A stretch of DNA of 64,000 bases from Aquabacterium sp. NJ1 (GCF_000768065.1 NZ_JRKM01000001.1:2356001-2420000), one strand, 5' to 3'; shown: positions 17,993-30,527, numbered from the stretch's first letter. The notes: a model not told the origin generated them from the letters alone. Numbers and translations are program-made.

Positions 17993-19066
17993 ATGCCCAT
18001 TCCCCCCCAGGCGTCCTCATCGCCATCCCTCCCCGCCTTGCCAGCCCGGCTGTACGAGCGGGATGCCATCCAGGGCATGGTGCCCTTGAGCTTTGTGCGC
18101 GTGCTGGCGGACTACCTGCAGGCCAAGGGCGTGGCGCCGCACGAGCTCATCCCGCGCCGCTACAGCGTGGACGCCGCGCAGCTGGCTGGCCGCATGCCCG
18201 CCGAGGCCTATTGCCAGTTGCTGATCAAGGCGGCCGAGCGCTTGCACGACCCGTTGCTGGGCCTGCACCTGGGGCAGTTCATGAAGCCCAGCCAGCTCGG
18301 TGCGCTGGGTTATGTGCTGCTGGCTTGTGAAAACCTGGGCGCCGCGCTCATGCGCATCCAGCGCTACCACCGGCTGGTGCATGACATCAACCCCATCGAG
18401 CACGAGCTGCGCGACGGGCAGCTCATCCTGCGCTGGGGCGTGGCCCATGGCAAGCCTGGGGCCTTGTTCGACGAGGTGGGCATCACCGGCATCGTGCAGT
18501 TCGGGCGCGACCTGTGCGGGCAGAGCCTGGCGCTGCACGCGGTGGACTTCGTCAACCCACCGCCACCGGACATCCGCCCCTATGCCGCCTACTTCGGCTG
18601 CCCGGTGCGCTTTGCCCAGCCCGTGACCCGGCTGGTGATCCCGCTTGAAGCGCTGGCCGCCCCTTTGCGCCAGCCTGATCCCACGCTGCTCAAGCTGATG
18701 GAGGCCCAGGTGGACGCCGCCATGGCCGAGCTGCCGCAAGCAGGTGACCTGGCCGAGACCACACGCCGCGTGGTCGCCCACCTGGCGCCGCAAGGCCTGC
18801 CTGAGCTGGAGCAGGTGGCGCATGAATTGCGCCTGTCACCACGCGTGTTCTACCGGCGCCTGGCCGAGCAGGGGCTGAACTTCCGCGAGCTGCGTGAAGC
18901 CGCCTTGCAGCAGGTGGCCGAGCTGCACCTGCGTGACCCGCGCCTCACGCTGGCCGAGGTCAGCGCGCTGCTGGGGTATGCCGAGCAAAGCGCGTTTTCA
19001 CGCGCGTTCAAGCGCTGGACGGGCACGGCGCCGCTGCAGTGGCGACAACAGCACGCCCCCGCCTGA
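17993..19066 (+). CDS. AraC-family transcriptional regulator (Arabinose_bd-type N-terminus)
   Basis: 357 residues from ATG 17993. The N-terminal 190 residues (VRVLADYLQAKGVAPHELI, ENLGAALMRIQRYHRLVHDI) match the Arabinose_bd-like ligand domain of the OruR/ArgR-like AraC group. The last 90 residues carry the double helix-turn-helix, with LEQVAHELRLSPRVFYRRLAEQ and LAEVSALLGYAEQSAFSRAFKRWTGTAP. Such regulators often control the divergently encoded degradation genes next to them, here the SDR/MBL/epimerase operon across an 85-base gap. The frame is open far upstream, but the ATG chosen puts the protein start just before the conserved domain. Confidence 0.88.
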   Translation: MPIPPQASSSPSLPALPARLYERDAIQGMVPLSFVRVLADYLQAKGVAPHELIPRRYSVDAAQLAGRMPAEAYCQLLIKAAERLHDPLLGLHLGQFMKPSQLGALGYVLLACENLGAALMRIQRYHRLVHDINPIEHELRDGQLILRWGVAHGKPGALFDEVGITGIVQFGRDLCGQSLALHAVDFVNPPPPDIRPYAAYFGCPVRFAQPVTRLVIPLEALAAPLRQPDPTLLKLMEAQVDAAMAELPQAGDLAETTRRVVAHLAPQGLPELEQVAHELRLSPRVFYRRLAEQGLNFRELREAALQQVAELHLRDPRLTLAEVSALLGYAEQSAFSRAFKRWTGTAPLQWRQQHAPA

Positions 19067-19119
19067 TCGGGCACTTGATCGGGTACGTGATCGGGGCGGG
19101 AGCCGGAGCCGGCAACCGC

Positions 19120-20772
19120 TCAGCGGCTCATCGCACTGTGGTGATAGCCCTGCTGCCCCACCTTGGTCTGCGCCACGAACCAGTCCACCACGGCCTGGCG
19201 TTGCTCGGCGCTGTAGTGCAGGCCCAGCTTGCTGCGGCGCCACAGCACGTCGTCGGCCGTCATGGCCCACTCATGGCGCTTGAGGTAGAACAGCTCGGCC
19301 TCGTACAGGTCCGGCGCGATCTCGGCGCCCAGGTCGCTGCGTGAACGCACGCCATCGAGCAGGCGCAGCACCCGGCCGCCATAAGCGCGCGTCCAGCGGC
19401 GCATCAGGCCCAGGTCCATCCAGGGGTGGCGGCGGCGCAGGCGCGACTGGAACTCGGCCATGTCGGCCATCGGGTTGCTGGTCTCCTCGATCAGGTCACC
19501 CAGGAAGCCGCCAGGCAACGTGGCATCCCCCGTCCAGTGGTGGCGCTCGTCGCCCAGCATCTTGCCGACCTCGTCGGCCGCCTCTTCAGACAACAAACGG
19601 AAGGTCGTGAGCTTGCCGCCCCACACGGTCAGCCAGGGCGCAGGCCGCATTTGCGCCTGCAAGCGGTAGTCACGCGTCACGGCCGAGGCCTTGCCGCTGG
19701 CATCGTCCAGCAAAGGGCGCACGCCGGCGTAGCTCCACACCACATCACCGGGCTGCACGGGGCGGCGCAGGTAGCGGCTGAGTTCCTGGCACAGGTAGAT
19801 CACCTCTTCGGTGTCGATCTGCACATGGCCAGGCGGGGCCTTGTGTTCGATGTCGGTGGTGCCGATCAGGGTGAAGTCGCGCTCGTAGGGGATCGCGAAG
19901 ATGATGCGTTTGTCGCGGCCCTGGAAGATGTAGGCGTGGTCGTGGTTGAAGATGCGCGGCACGACGATGTGGCTGCCCTTGACCAGGCGCAGCTTCTCGT
20001 GCGCATCACCGCCTTTGCCGGGGGTGGTGGGTACGGCCATGACCTGACGCAGCATCTGCTCGGCCCAGGGGCCCGCGGCGTTGACCACCAGGCGGGTCTG
20101 CACCGTCAGGCGGTGGGTGGCCGCTTGCGTGGCCGGGTCCAGGTGGGCCAGCGTGGCACGCCAGCCGCCGGCATGCGCGCGCATGGCTTCGCAACGCGTG
20201 CGCGTGAGCACCTGGGCGCCCTGCTCGGCGGCATCCTGCGCGCACAAGGCCACCAGGCGGGCGTCGTCCACCCAGCCATCTGAATACACAAAGCCCTTGG
20301 TCCAGCCCGGTTTGAGCGGCTCGCCCAGGGGCGACTTGTTGAGCGCCACCGATTCACATCCGGGCAGGAACTCGCGCGGCGCCAGGTTGTCGTACAGCCA
20401 CAGGCCCAGGCGGATCATCCAGGCCGGGCGCATGGAGGCATCGTGCGGCAACACGAATCGCAGCGGCCACATGATGTGCGGGGCCGAGCGCAGCAGCAGC
20501 TCGCGCTCCATCAGCGCCTTGCGCACCAGGCCGAACTCGCCATACTCCAGATACCGCAGCCCACCGTGGATCAACTTGGTGGACGATGAGGAGGTGTGGC
20601 TCGCCAGGTCCTCCTGCTCGCACAGCACCACGCGCCAGCCGCGCCCGGCCAGGTCGCGGGCGATGCCCACGCCGTTGATGCCGCCACCAATCACCAGCAC
20701 GTCACAGTGGTAGTCCGCTTCGCTGGTGTGATCGTCGGCTTTCTGCGGGGTGGGGGGGCTTGCGGGCTGCAA
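19120..20772 (-). CDS. glpD: Aerobic glycerol-3-phosphate dehydrogenase
   Basis: FAD-linked, membrane-associated enzyme that oxidises sn-glycerol-3-phosphate to dihydroxyacetone phosphate and passes electrons to quinone. 550 residues, with the FAD motif VLVIGGGINGVGIARDLAGRG near residue 25, SSSSTKLIHGGLRYLE after it, and a C-terminal DAO_C-type domain (MADMAEFQSRLRRRHPW). The start is a TTG at 20772, supported by a strong AAGGAG ribosome-binding site 6 bases upstream (20779-20784). There is no ATG nearby. It is divergent from glpR. Confidence 0.95.
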   Translation of the reverse strand: MQPASPPTPQKADDHTSEADYHCDVLVIGGGINGVGIARDLAGRGWRVVLCEQEDLASHTSSSSTKLIHGGLRYLEYGEFGLVRKALMERELLLRSAPHIMWPLRFVLPHDASMRPAWMIRLGLWLYDNLAPREFLPGCESVALNKSPLGEPLKPGWTKGFVYSDGWVDDARLVALCAQDAAEQGAQVLTRTRCEAMRAHAGGWRATLAHLDPATQAATHRLTVQTRLVVNAAGPWAEQMLRQVMAVPTTPGKGGDAHEKLRLVKGSHIVVPRIFNHDHAYIFQGRDKRIIFAIPYERDFTLIGTTDIEHKAPPGHVQIDTEEVIYLCQELSRYLRRPVQPGDVVWSYAGVRPLLDDASGKASAVTRDYRLQAQMRPAPWLTVWGGKLTTFRLLSEEAADEVGKMLGDERHHWTGDATLPGGFLGDLIEETSNPMADMAEFQSRLRRRHPWMDLGLMRRWTRAYGGRVLRLLDGVRSRSDLGAEIAPDLYEAELFYLKRHEWAMTADDVLWRRSKLGLHYSAEQRQAVVDWFVAQTKVGQQGYHHSAMSR

Positions 20773-20920
20773 ACAGGGCTCCTTCAGTGGTGCAATGTCA
20801 TGTTTTACGACACGAGAGCGTACAACACAAGCGCGTTTGTATTCTTTTGTGTTTGTTTTTTTTCGTATACGCTTCGCATATCCCGGAAATTTGCGCGAAA
20901 ACAGTCAATGGAGACCCGGT
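20773..20920. promoter_or_regulatory. glpD/glpR divergent promoter region
   Basis: 148 bases between divergent glpD and glpR, clearly richer in A and T than the surrounding DNA (TTTTGTGTTTG, then a run of T). The 8-bp palindrome CGTATACG lies at 20864-20871 within TTTCGTATACG, similar in style to DeoR/GlpR-family operators, which contain TTCG half-sites. It is probably the GlpR binding region. The exact sites are not determined. Confidence 0.45.
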
Positions 20921-21703
20921 ATGAACCCTGATTCGGCATGGAGCCCCAACCCGCGCCAGCTGGCTTTGCTGGAAGAAGTGCGCGCGCGCGGCGCGGTGTC
21001 CGTCGAACGCCTGGCCCAGCGCCTGGACGTGACCATGCAGACCGTGCGCCGTGACGTGCAGCGCCTGGCCGACGCCGGCCTGCTGCAGCGCTTCCACGGT
21101 GGCGTGAGCCTGCCGCGCGTCGCCCCGCAAGTCGGCGCCTGGAAAGAACGCCAGGCCCTGCGTGCGGACGCCAAGGCCCGCATCGCCCGCTCGGTGGCTG
21201 CCGCCATCCCCGATGGCAGCTCGCTGATGATGGGCATCGGCACCACGGTGGAAGCCGTTGCGCGCGAGCTTCTCAAGAAATCCGGCCTGCGCGTGATCAC
21301 GCACAACCTGCACGTGGCCAGTTTGCTCAGCGAGCACCCCAATTGCAAGGTCCACGTGGCCGGCGGCGTGCTGCGCTCGCGTGACAGCGCGCTGGAAGGC
21401 GACAGCACCGTGGCCTTCCTCAAGCAGTTCAAGGTGGACTACACCATCATGAGCACCATGGGCATCGACGAGGACGGCACCCTGCGTGACCGCGACCTGC
21501 GCGAGTTGCCCGTGGCCCAGACCCTGGTCGAACAGGCCCGCGAGACCTGGCTGGTGGCCGACGTCAGCAAGTTCAGCGAAGCCGAGCTGGCCAAGGTGGG
21601 CCACCTGCAGACCATGAAGCGTGTGTTCACCGACGCGCTGCCCCCGGCGCCGTATCCCAAGATGCTGCAGGAATGGGATGTGGGCCTGACGATCGCGTCC
21701 TGA
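20921..21703 (+). CDS. glpR: DeoR-family glycerol-3-phosphate regulon repressor
   Basis: 260 residues. The N-terminal DeoR helix-turn-helix ([20 protein letters not shown] then [20 protein letters not shown]) is followed by a sugar-phosphate-binding DeoRC domain. The latter contains [18 protein letters not shown] and [21 protein letters not shown]. GlpR represses glp genes until glycerol-3-phosphate binds. The placement between glpD and glpK supports this over other DeoR proteins. The start ATG 20921 matches the family N-terminus. The frame stays open upstream without conserved residues. Confidence 0.92.
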   Translation: MNPDSAWSPNPRQLALLEEVRARGAVSVERLAQRLDVTMQTVRRDVQRLADAGLLQRFHGGVSLPRVAPQVGAWKERQALRADAKARIARSVAAAIPDGSSLMMGIGTTVEAVARELLKKSGLRVITHNLHVASLLSEHPNCKVHVAGGVLRSRDSALEGDSTVAFLKQFKVDYTIMSTMGIDEDGTLRDRDLRELPVAQTLVEQARETWLVADVSKFSEAELAKVGHLQTMKRVFTDALPPAPYPKMLQEWDVGLTIAS

Positions 21704-21749
21704 CCTTCACCCCGCATCTCTCCCACGCTCATTCATCACAAGAAAAACC

Positions 21750-23279
21750 ATGGCCCTGATCCTCGCGCTCGACCAAGGCACCTCCAGCTCACGCAGCGTC
21801 GTCTTCGACGAGCAAGGCCAGATCCTGGCCAGCGCGCAACTGGAGATCCGCCAGCACTACCCGCAACCCGGCTGGGTCGAGCACGACCCGCTGGAGCTGT
21901 GGGCCACGCAGCGCGACACGGCGCACGCGGCCTTGGCACAGCTGCATCAGGCCGGCCACGACCTGCGCCAGCTCAAGGGCATCGGCATCACCAACCAGCG
22001 CGAGACCACGCTGCTGTGGCGCCGCGACACCGGCCTGCCCGTGCACCGCGCCATCGTCTGGCAGGACCGCCGCACCGAGGCGCAATGCGCCCGCTGGCGC
22101 GAGCAAGGCCTGGGCGACACCATCCGCGCCAAGACCGGCCTGGTCATCGACCCCTACTTCTCGGGCAGCAAGCTGCAATGGCTGCTGGACAACGTGGACG
22201 GCGCCCGCGAGGCCGCGCAAAAAGGCGAGCTGGCCTTCGGCACCGTGGACAGCTGGCTGCTGTGGAACCTCACGGGCGGGCGCGTGCACGCCACCGATGT
22301 CAGCAATGCCTCGCGCACCATGCTGTTCAACATCCACACCAATGACTGGGATGACGAGCTGCTGGCGCTGATGGGCATCCCGCGCGAGGTGCTGCCGCAA
22401 GTGCACCCATCCAGCCACCTGTTTGGTGAGGCTGCGGCCACCGTGTGGGGGCCGGACAAAGCCGCCTTGCCGGGGCTGCCCACCTTGCCCGTGGGCGGCA
22501 TCGCCGGTGACCAGCAAGCGGCGCTCTTCGGCCAGGCGGGCTTTGAAGCGGGCCTGGCCAAGAACACCTATGGCACCGGCTGCTTCATGCTCATGCACAC
22601 CGGCAGCGATGTGCGCACCTCGGCCAACGGCCTGTTGAGCACGGCCGCTGCGCAATTGCCCGGCCAGCGCGCGTATGCGCTGGAGGGCAGCGTGTTCATC
22701 GGTGGTGCGGTGGTGCAGTGGCTGCGCGACGGCCTGCACGCCATCAAGGCCGCCAGCGAGGTGCAGTCCCTCGCTGAAAGCGTGCCGGATTCAGGTGGCG
22801 TGATGTTCGTGCCCGCCTTCACCGGCCTGGGTGCCCCCTATTGGCAAAGCGATGCACGTGGCGCCATCGTGGGGCTGACACGCGGCAGCACCGTGGCGCA
22901 CATTGCGCGCGCTGCGCTCGAATCGATTGCCTTCCAGAGCGCCGCCCTGCTGCAGGCCATGAGCCGCGATGCCGTGGCCGCTGGTGGCCGCCCCGTGAGC
23001 GAGCTGCGCGTGGACGGCGGCGCCTGCGTCAACAACCTCTTGATGCAGTTCCAGGCCGACCTGCTGGGCATCCCCGTGGTGCGCCCCGAGGTGGTCGAGA
23101 CCACGGCCCTGGGCGCGGCCTACCTGGCCGGGCTGGCCACCGGTGTCTACGCCGACACCACCACCATCGCCCGCCTGTGGCGCGCCGAGCGCACCTTCTA
23201 CCCCACGCTGTCGCGCGAGCGTGCCGACGAGCTCATGGCCCATTGGGAGCAAGCCGTGCGGCAGGCCTGCCAGCACTGA
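21750..23279 (+). CDS. glpK: Glycerol kinase
   Basis: Phosphorylates glycerol with ATP. 509 residues, close to E. coli GlpK (502). It begins [20 protein letters not shown], the FGGY N-terminal phosphate-binding loop. Further marks are [53 protein letters not shown], and the C-terminal FGGY signature region [22 protein letters not shown]. It lies 46 bases downstream of glpR on the same strand. No glycerol facilitator gene (glpF) is next to it. Confidence 0.96.
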   Translation: MALILALDQGTSSSRSVVFDEQGQILASAQLEIRQHYPQPGWVEHDPLELWATQRDTAHAALAQLHQAGHDLRQLKGIGITNQRETTLLWRRDTGLPVHRAIVWQDRRTEAQCARWREQGLGDTIRAKTGLVIDPYFSGSKLQWLLDNVDGAREAAQKGELAFGTVDSWLLWNLTGGRVHATDVSNASRTMLFNIHTNDWDDELLALMGIPREVLPQVHPSSHLFGEAAATVWGPDKAALPGLPTLPVGGIAGDQQAALFGQAGFEAGLAKNTYGTGCFMLMHTGSDVRTSANGLLSTAAAQLPGQRAYALEGSVFIGGAVVQWLRDGLHAIKAASEVQSLAESVPDSGGVMFVPAFTGLGAPYWQSDARGAIVGLTRGSTVAHIARAALESIAFQSAALLQAMSRDAVAAGGRPVSELRVDGGACVNNLLMQFQADLLGIPVVRPEVVETTALGAAYLAGLATGVYADTTTIARLWRAERTFYPTLSRERADELMAHWEQAVRQACQH

Positions 23280-23298
23280 CGCCCCCACATTGACACCG

Positions 23299-23320
23299 CA
23301 ACTGGGAGGGTTGCCAGTTG
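23299..23320 (+). terminator. Possible weak hairpin after glpK
   Basis: Stem CAACTGG (23299-23305) and CCAGTTG (23314-23320) with an 8-nt loop lies 20 bases after the glpK stop. No U tract follows, so an intrinsic terminator is doubtful. It may be an RNA 3'-end stabiliser. Confidence 0.3.
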
Positions 23321-23417
23321 ACGCTCTGAGCAGACAAGCCGCACTCTCGCCCAAGGCGCACATCTTTGCGCCACGCGGGGTCCACGTTCGGTCCTCATCA
23401 CAACACATGAGGGTGTC

Positions 23418-24896
23418 ATGGCCTCCACGCACACAGAGGCAGTAACAGGTCCCACGCCGGACCTGCTGGCTCGTGCATTCAATGCCGCGCCCAACGGCTT
23501 CGTGCTGGTCAACGAGGCGGGCGCCATCGTCGCGGCCAACGAGGCCCTGTGCCAGATGTTTGGCTACCCCGCCGAGCAGTTGCTGAAGACCTCGGTGGAC
23601 CACCTGCTGCCGGATGCGCTTCGCACCGGGCACGCCGCGCTGCGTGCCAGCTTCCATGAACGGCCCGAACCACGGCCCATGGGGGCCGGCCGCGTGCTGT
23701 TCGCCCGGCACGCCGATGGCCATGGCTTCCCGGTGGAGATCGGCCTCAACCCGCTGCCAGGCGCACAGGGCCTGCTCGTGCTCGCCTCGGTGGTGGACAT
23801 CAGCGAGCGCATCGGGCTGGAGTCCGCCTTCAAAGGCATGTTCGATGGTTCACCGTATGGCCAGCTCATCATCAACGACGCGGGCCGCATCATGATGGCC
23901 AACCGCGTGCTGGCCGAGTCACTGGGCTATACCCCATCGGCCCTGAAGGGCCAGGCGCTGGACATGCTGCTGCCCGAACGTTACCGTCAGCGCCACGGCG
24001 CCCTGATGGCCAGCTACCGGCGCACCGGCGAGTCCCGCATGATGGGCCAGGGCCGCGACCTGACCGCGCTGCATGCCGATGGCACCGAGCTGCCCGTGGA
24101 AATCGGGCTCAGCCGGGTGCGCTGGGAAAAGCAGCTGTCGACCCTGGTCGTCATCACCGACATCAGCGTGCGCAAACGGCTGGAGCTGGAGCTGCGGCAA
24201 GTCAACGCCGACCTGCAGGAGTTCACCTACGTGGCCTCGCATGACCTGCGCTCGCCCCTGCGCGGCATCGCCGACCTGATCGAGTGGGTCGAAGCCGATC
24301 TCGGCCCCGAGCAGCCCGCCGATGTGCAACGCAACCTGGGCCGCATCAAGCAGCGCATCCAGCGCATGGACCGCCTCATCGACGACCTGCTGCGTTATGC
24401 CCGCGCAGGCCGTGCCGACACCGAGTTCCGCCAGGTGAAGCTGCAAGCGCTGGTCTCCGACATCCTGGAGCTGCAACCGCCGCCCGAGGGCTTCATCGTC
24501 ACGCTGGACCTGGATGTCCCCCCCATGCAGGCCGCCCGCACCCCGCTTGAAACCGTGTTGCGCAACCTGCTGAGCAATGCCGTCAAGCACCATGATCGCC
24601 CGCCTGGCCACATCCACGTGCGCGCCAGCATCGATGACAACCACTGCCGCATCGAGGTCGAAGACGACGGCCCCGGCATCCCGACGCAGGCCCGTGAGCG
24701 CGTCTTCAAGCTGTTCCAGACGCTCACCGCCACCGAGCGCGGTGGCTCCGGCATCGGCCTGGCCCTGACCAAACGCCTGGTGGAAGTGCATGGCGGCGAC
24801 ATCGAGGTGATCTCGCCCGTGCGGAACGGCCGCGGCGCCTGCTTCAGCTTCCGTTGGCCACGCTTTCAAAGGAGAACCAGCGATGAACAAGCCTGA
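23418..24896 (+). CDS. PAS-PAS sensor histidine kinase
   Basis: 492 residues without membrane segments. There are two PAS domains (about 14-130 with FNAAPNGFVLVNEAGAIVAANEAL, and 138-255 with DGSPYGQLIINDAGRIMMANRVL). The HisKA helix has the phospho-accepting His275 in FTYVASHDLRSPLRG. The ATPase domain shows NLLSNAVKHH, VEDDGPGIP and GGSGIGLALTKRLVE. This HisKA subtype is found in phytochrome-like kinases that pair with single-domain response regulators. The next gene is such a regulator and overlaps by 14 bases. The signal is probably cytoplasmic (redox, ligand or light through a PAS cofactor), but no cofactor residue can be assigned. Confidence 0.9.
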   Translation: MASTHTEAVTGPTPDLLARAFNAAPNGFVLVNEAGAIVAANEALCQMFGYPAEQLLKTSVDHLLPDALRTGHAALRASFHERPEPRPMGAGRVLFARHADGHGFPVEIGLNPLPGAQGLLVLASVVDISERIGLESAFKGMFDGSPYGQLIINDAGRIMMANRVLAESLGYTPSALKGQALDMLLPERYRQRHGALMASYRRTGESRMMGQGRDLTALHADGTELPVEIGLSRVRWEKQLSTLVVITDISVRKRLELELRQVNADLQEFTYVASHDLRSPLRGIADLIEWVEADLGPEQPADVQRNLGRIKQRIQRMDRLIDDLLRYARAGRADTEFRQVKLQALVSDILELQPPPEGFIVTLDLDVPPMQAARTPLETVLRNLLSNAVKHHDRPPGHIHVRASIDDNHCRIEVEDDGPGIPTQARERVFKLFQTLTATERGGSGIGLALTKRLVEVHGGDIEVISPVRNGRGACFSFRWPRFQRRTSDEQA

Positions 24897-25307
24897 GCCT
24901 TTGAGCATCCTGCTGGTCGAGGACGACGATGTGGCGGCCGAGTCCGTCACGCGCAGCATCGGCAAGAGCGGCCTGAGCATCCCGGTGGTGTGGGCCGAAG
25001 ACGGTCTGGCCGCTCTCAACATCCTGCGCAGCAGCGGCCGCCCCGGCCAGGCCCCTCGGCCCCGGGTCATCCTGCTGGACCTGAACATGCCCCGCATGAA
25101 CGGGTTCGAGTTCTTGCAAACCGTGCGCACCGACCCCGACCTCAAGGACGAAATCATCTTCGTGCTGACCACCTCGGACGACGAATCCGACCGCACACGC
25201 GCCTACCACGAGAACATCGCCGGCTACATGGTGAAGTCCGCCGTGGGCCCCCAGTTCTCCAAATTGGTTGCCTTGCTGCAAAGCTACCAGGGCGCCGTCA
25301 AGCTACC

Positions 25308-25311
<4 letters not shown>
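24883..25311 (+). CDS. Single-domain response regulator (Rcp1-like)
   Basis: 142 residues, a receiver domain only. It has the acidic pocket EDDD (13-16), the phospho-acceptor Asp66 in VILLDLNMPRMNG, the conserved Thr in FVLTTSDDE and Lys118 in GYMVKSA. No output domain is present. The insertion after helix 2 (SSGRPGQAPRPRV) is typical of the Rcp1/CheY-like regulators paired with phytochrome-type kinases. It overlaps the upstream kinase by 14 bases and the downstream hybrid kinase by 4 bases (GTGA), so all three are translated together. Confidence 0.9.
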
Positions 25312-28148
<2,837 letters not shown>

Positions 28149-28169
28149 CTCCTGCTACCCTTGCGCCCC

Positions 28170-28601
28170 ATGCAAGGCCCCAAGCGCAAGATCTTCCACG
28201 CCACCCTGTATGAGCTCATCGCCATCGTCGTCGTGACACTGGCCATGCGCTGGCTGTCCGATAAAGGCACAGCCGAGGCCGGTGGCCTGGCCTTGTCGAC
28301 CTCGGTGGTCGCCCTGTTGTGGAACATGGTGTTCAACACCCTGTTCGAACGCTGGGAGCGCCGCCAGCTCCAGCACGAACGCACCCTGGCCCGTCGCGTG
28401 GCCCACGCCATCGGTTTCGAAGGTGGCCTGGTGCTGATGACCGTGCCCATGATCGCCTGGTGGCTGGAGATGAGCTGGTGGCAGGCCCTGGTCACCGACC
28501 TGGGCCTGGTGGTGTTCTTTCTGTTCTACACCTTCGCATTCAACTGGCTGTTCGACCACGTGTTCGGCTTACCCGATTCCACGCGACGCACACCCCCTTG
28601 A
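28170..28601 (+). CDS. PACE-family multidrug/polyamine efflux transporter (BTP domain)
   Basis: 143 residues built of two repeats of the bacterial transmembrane pair domain. The first half (KIFHATLYELIAIVVVTLAMRWLSD, ALLWNMVFNTLFERWE) and the second (VAHAIGFEGGLVLMTVPMIAWWLEMSW, FFLFYTFAFNWLFDHVFG) share the N-x-x-[FY]-[DE] pattern after the even helices. The proton-coupling Glu is in LYELIAI (helix 1). AceI of Acinetobacter exports chlorhexidine and short diamines by proton exchange. ATG 28170 is preferred over a TTG at 28161. It has no obvious partner gene. Confidence 0.9.
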   Translation: MQGPKRKIFHATLYELIAIVVVTLAMRWLSDKGTAEAGGLALSTSVVALLWNMVFNTLFERWERRQLQHERTLARRVAHAIGFEGGLVLMTVPMIAWWLEMSWWQALVTDLGLVVFFLFYTFAFNWLFDHVFGLPDSTRRTPP

Positions 28602-28647
28602 ACGCGGGCCATCTGCAACGACAGGTAAGCACGGTCAATGCCGTTAC

Positions 28648-28664
28648 CAGTTTGAATCAAACTG
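28648..28664. promoter_or_regulatory. 17-bp palindrome upstream of the DUF1800 gene
   Basis: CAGTTTGA (28648-28655), one central A, then TCAAACTG (28657-28664) is a perfect palindrome about 75 bases before the DUF1800 start. The form suits a small dimeric repressor site. The regulator is unknown. Confidence 0.4.
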
Positions 28665-28705
28665 CCCCGCGTGGCAGGCATCATGGCCGCGCCCCTCAAT
28701 ACACA

Positions 28706-28727
28706 GGGTGGTTGGGAGCGACCACCC
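28706..28727 (+). promoter_or_regulatory. Leader hairpin before the DUF1800 gene
   Basis: GGGTGGT (28706-28712) and ACCACCC (28721-28727) form a perfect 7-bp GC-rich stem with an 8-nt loop, ending 12 bases before ATG 28740. No clear ribosome-binding site lies between stem and start. It may affect translation or transcript ends. Confidence 0.35.
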
Positions 28728-28739
28728 CGGACCCTGCCC

Positions 28740-30515
28740 ATGAACGTTCAGCCCCTGCGCACCTGGCGTCAGGCCAGCCTGCTGGCCACCGCCCTGTTCA
28801 CCGCTTTGCTGTTGAGCGCCTGCGGTGGCGGCCAGACCGACACGTCCGGCCCCACGTACAGTGACCCACCCTCGCTGCCACAAAGCCTGCAAGACATCGT
28901 CCCCGACGATGCACAAGCGGCGCGCTTCCTGACCCAGGCCACCTTCGGGCCCGATATGGAGGGCATCGCCGAGCTCAGGCAGATCGGTTATGGCAACTGG
29001 CTGAACCGGCAGTTCGCCCGCCCTCGCCTCGACACCCACTGGGATTACGCCCAGCGCATGGGCCCGCCCGGCTGTGATGTGTGCGACGCCTCCCCCACGG
29101 ACGCCCCGATGGAGAGCTTCTGGTTCCAGGCCGTGCTGGGCACCGACCAGTTGCGCCAGCGCGTGGCCCTCGCCTTGTCCGAGATCTTCGTGATCAGCGC
29201 GGTCAACAGCAACATCGACGACCCGGTCGCTTATGCCGCCTACCTGGACATGCTGTCGCGCAACGCCTTCGGCAATTTCCGCAACCTGATCGAAGACGTC
29301 ACCCGCCAGCCGGCGATGGGCTACTACCTCTCGCACATCGTCAACATGAAGGAGGACAGCAACCCCAAGAGCGCCACTTATGGCCGCACGCCGGACGAGA
29401 ACTACGCGCGGGAGGTGATGCAGCTGTTCACCATCGGCCTGTGGCAGATCGATGACTATGGCCACCGCAAGCAGGACGCCAACCACCAGGACATCCCGAC
29501 CTATGGCCTGGACGACGTCATGGGCCTGGCCCGCGTGATGACGGGCCTGAGCTGGAACGGCCCCGATCAGAGCAACAACACCTGGTGGGGCAAATCCGGC
29601 AAGACCTGGAACCAGCCCATGCAGATGTACCCGCAGTACCACTCCAGCGGCGACAAGGTCTTCCTGAGTGTGCACATCCCGGCCACCACCGACCAGATGA
29701 CGCAGGCCATGGCCGACGCCGACCTCAAGATGGCCCTGGACACCCTGTTCAGGCACCCCAATGTGCCGGCCTTCTTTGGCAGACAGCTCATCAAGCGCCT
29801 GGTCACAAGCAACCCCAGCGACGCCTACGTCTACCGCGTGGCCCAGGCTTTCAAGGACAACGGCAACGGCGTGCGCGGTGACATGAAGGCCGTGGTGCGC
29901 GCCGTCCTGCTGGACCCGGAAGCCCGCGACCCGAGCAAACTCGATGATCCCAACTGGGGCAAGCTGCGCGAACCCATGATCCGCTGGGCCAACTACCTGC
30001 GGGCGTTTCATGTGCGATCGGGCACCAACCAGTACCGCAACCAATACCTGGAAGACCCGGCCTTCGGCCTGGCCCAGAGCCCGCTGCATGCGCCCTCGGT
30101 GTTCAACTGGTACAGCCCGGACTACAGCCCACCGGGTGAGTTGCTGGACGCCGGCCTGACCGCCCCCGAGTTCCAGATCACCCATGAGACCTCGCTGACC
30201 GGCTACGACAACTTCATGGAAAACAAGATCCGCGCCACCACGGCCGCGTATGTCAGCAAGACGCTTGGCAAGGCCGATGCCATGGTGGCCGACTACAGCG
30301 CCGAAATCGCCCTGGCCAATGACCCGGACAAGCTGCTGGACAGGCTCAACATCCTGCTGATGAACGGCCAGATGAGCCCGGCCACGCACGACCTCATCAA
30401 GGACACGCTCAACCGCATCACCGCCAAAGCCTGGATCTGGCCGAAGGAGGACACGCGCGTGCACATGGCCATCCGCCTGCTGATGGCCTCCCCCGAGTAC
30501 CTGGTCCAGAAATAA
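28740..30515 (+). CDS. DUF1800 lipoprotein
   Basis: About 591 residues. An N-terminal lipoprotein signal (LLATALFTALLLSACGGGQTD) precedes a DUF1800 domain: AARFLTQATFGPDMEGIAEL, LRQRVALALSEIFVIS, ENYAREVMQLFTIGLWQ, GLARVMTGLSW and RQLIKRLVTSNPS. Family members occur almost always beside a DUF1501 protein, as here (12 bases apart). The pair is exported. Its biochemical role is not established. The lipobox puts this partner on the membrane surface. The frame is open from 28671, but ATG 28740 places the signal peptide at the very N-terminus. Confidence 0.9.
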   Translation: MNVQPLRTWRQASLLATALFTALLLSACGGGQTDTSGPTYSDPPSLPQSLQDIVPDDAQAARFLTQATFGPDMEGIAELRQIGYGNWLNRQFARPRLDTHWDYAQRMGPPGCDVCDASPTDAPMESFWFQAVLGTDQLRQRVALALSEIFVISAVNSNIDDPVAYAAYLDMLSRNAFGNFRNLIEDVTRQPAMGYYLSHIVNMKEDSNPKSATYGRTPDENYAREVMQLFTIGLWQIDDYGHRKQDANHQDIPTYGLDDVMGLARVMTGLSWNGPDQSNNTWWGKSGKTWNQPMQMYPQYHSSGDKVFLSVHIPATTDQMTQAMADADLKMALDTLFRHPNVPAFFGRQLIKRLVTSNPSDAYVYRVAQAFKDNGNGVRGDMKAVVRAVLLDPEARDPSKLDDPNWGKLREPMIRWANYLRAFHVRSGTNQYRNQYLEDPAFGLAQSPLHAPSVFNWYSPDYSPPGELLDAGLTAPEFQITHETSLTGYDNFMENKIRATTAAYVSKTLGKADAMVADYSAEIALANDPDKLLDRLNILLMNGQMSPATHDLIKDTLNRITAKAWIWPKEDTRVHMAIRLLMASPEYLVQK

Positions 30516-30527
30516 GGCGAGCGCCGC

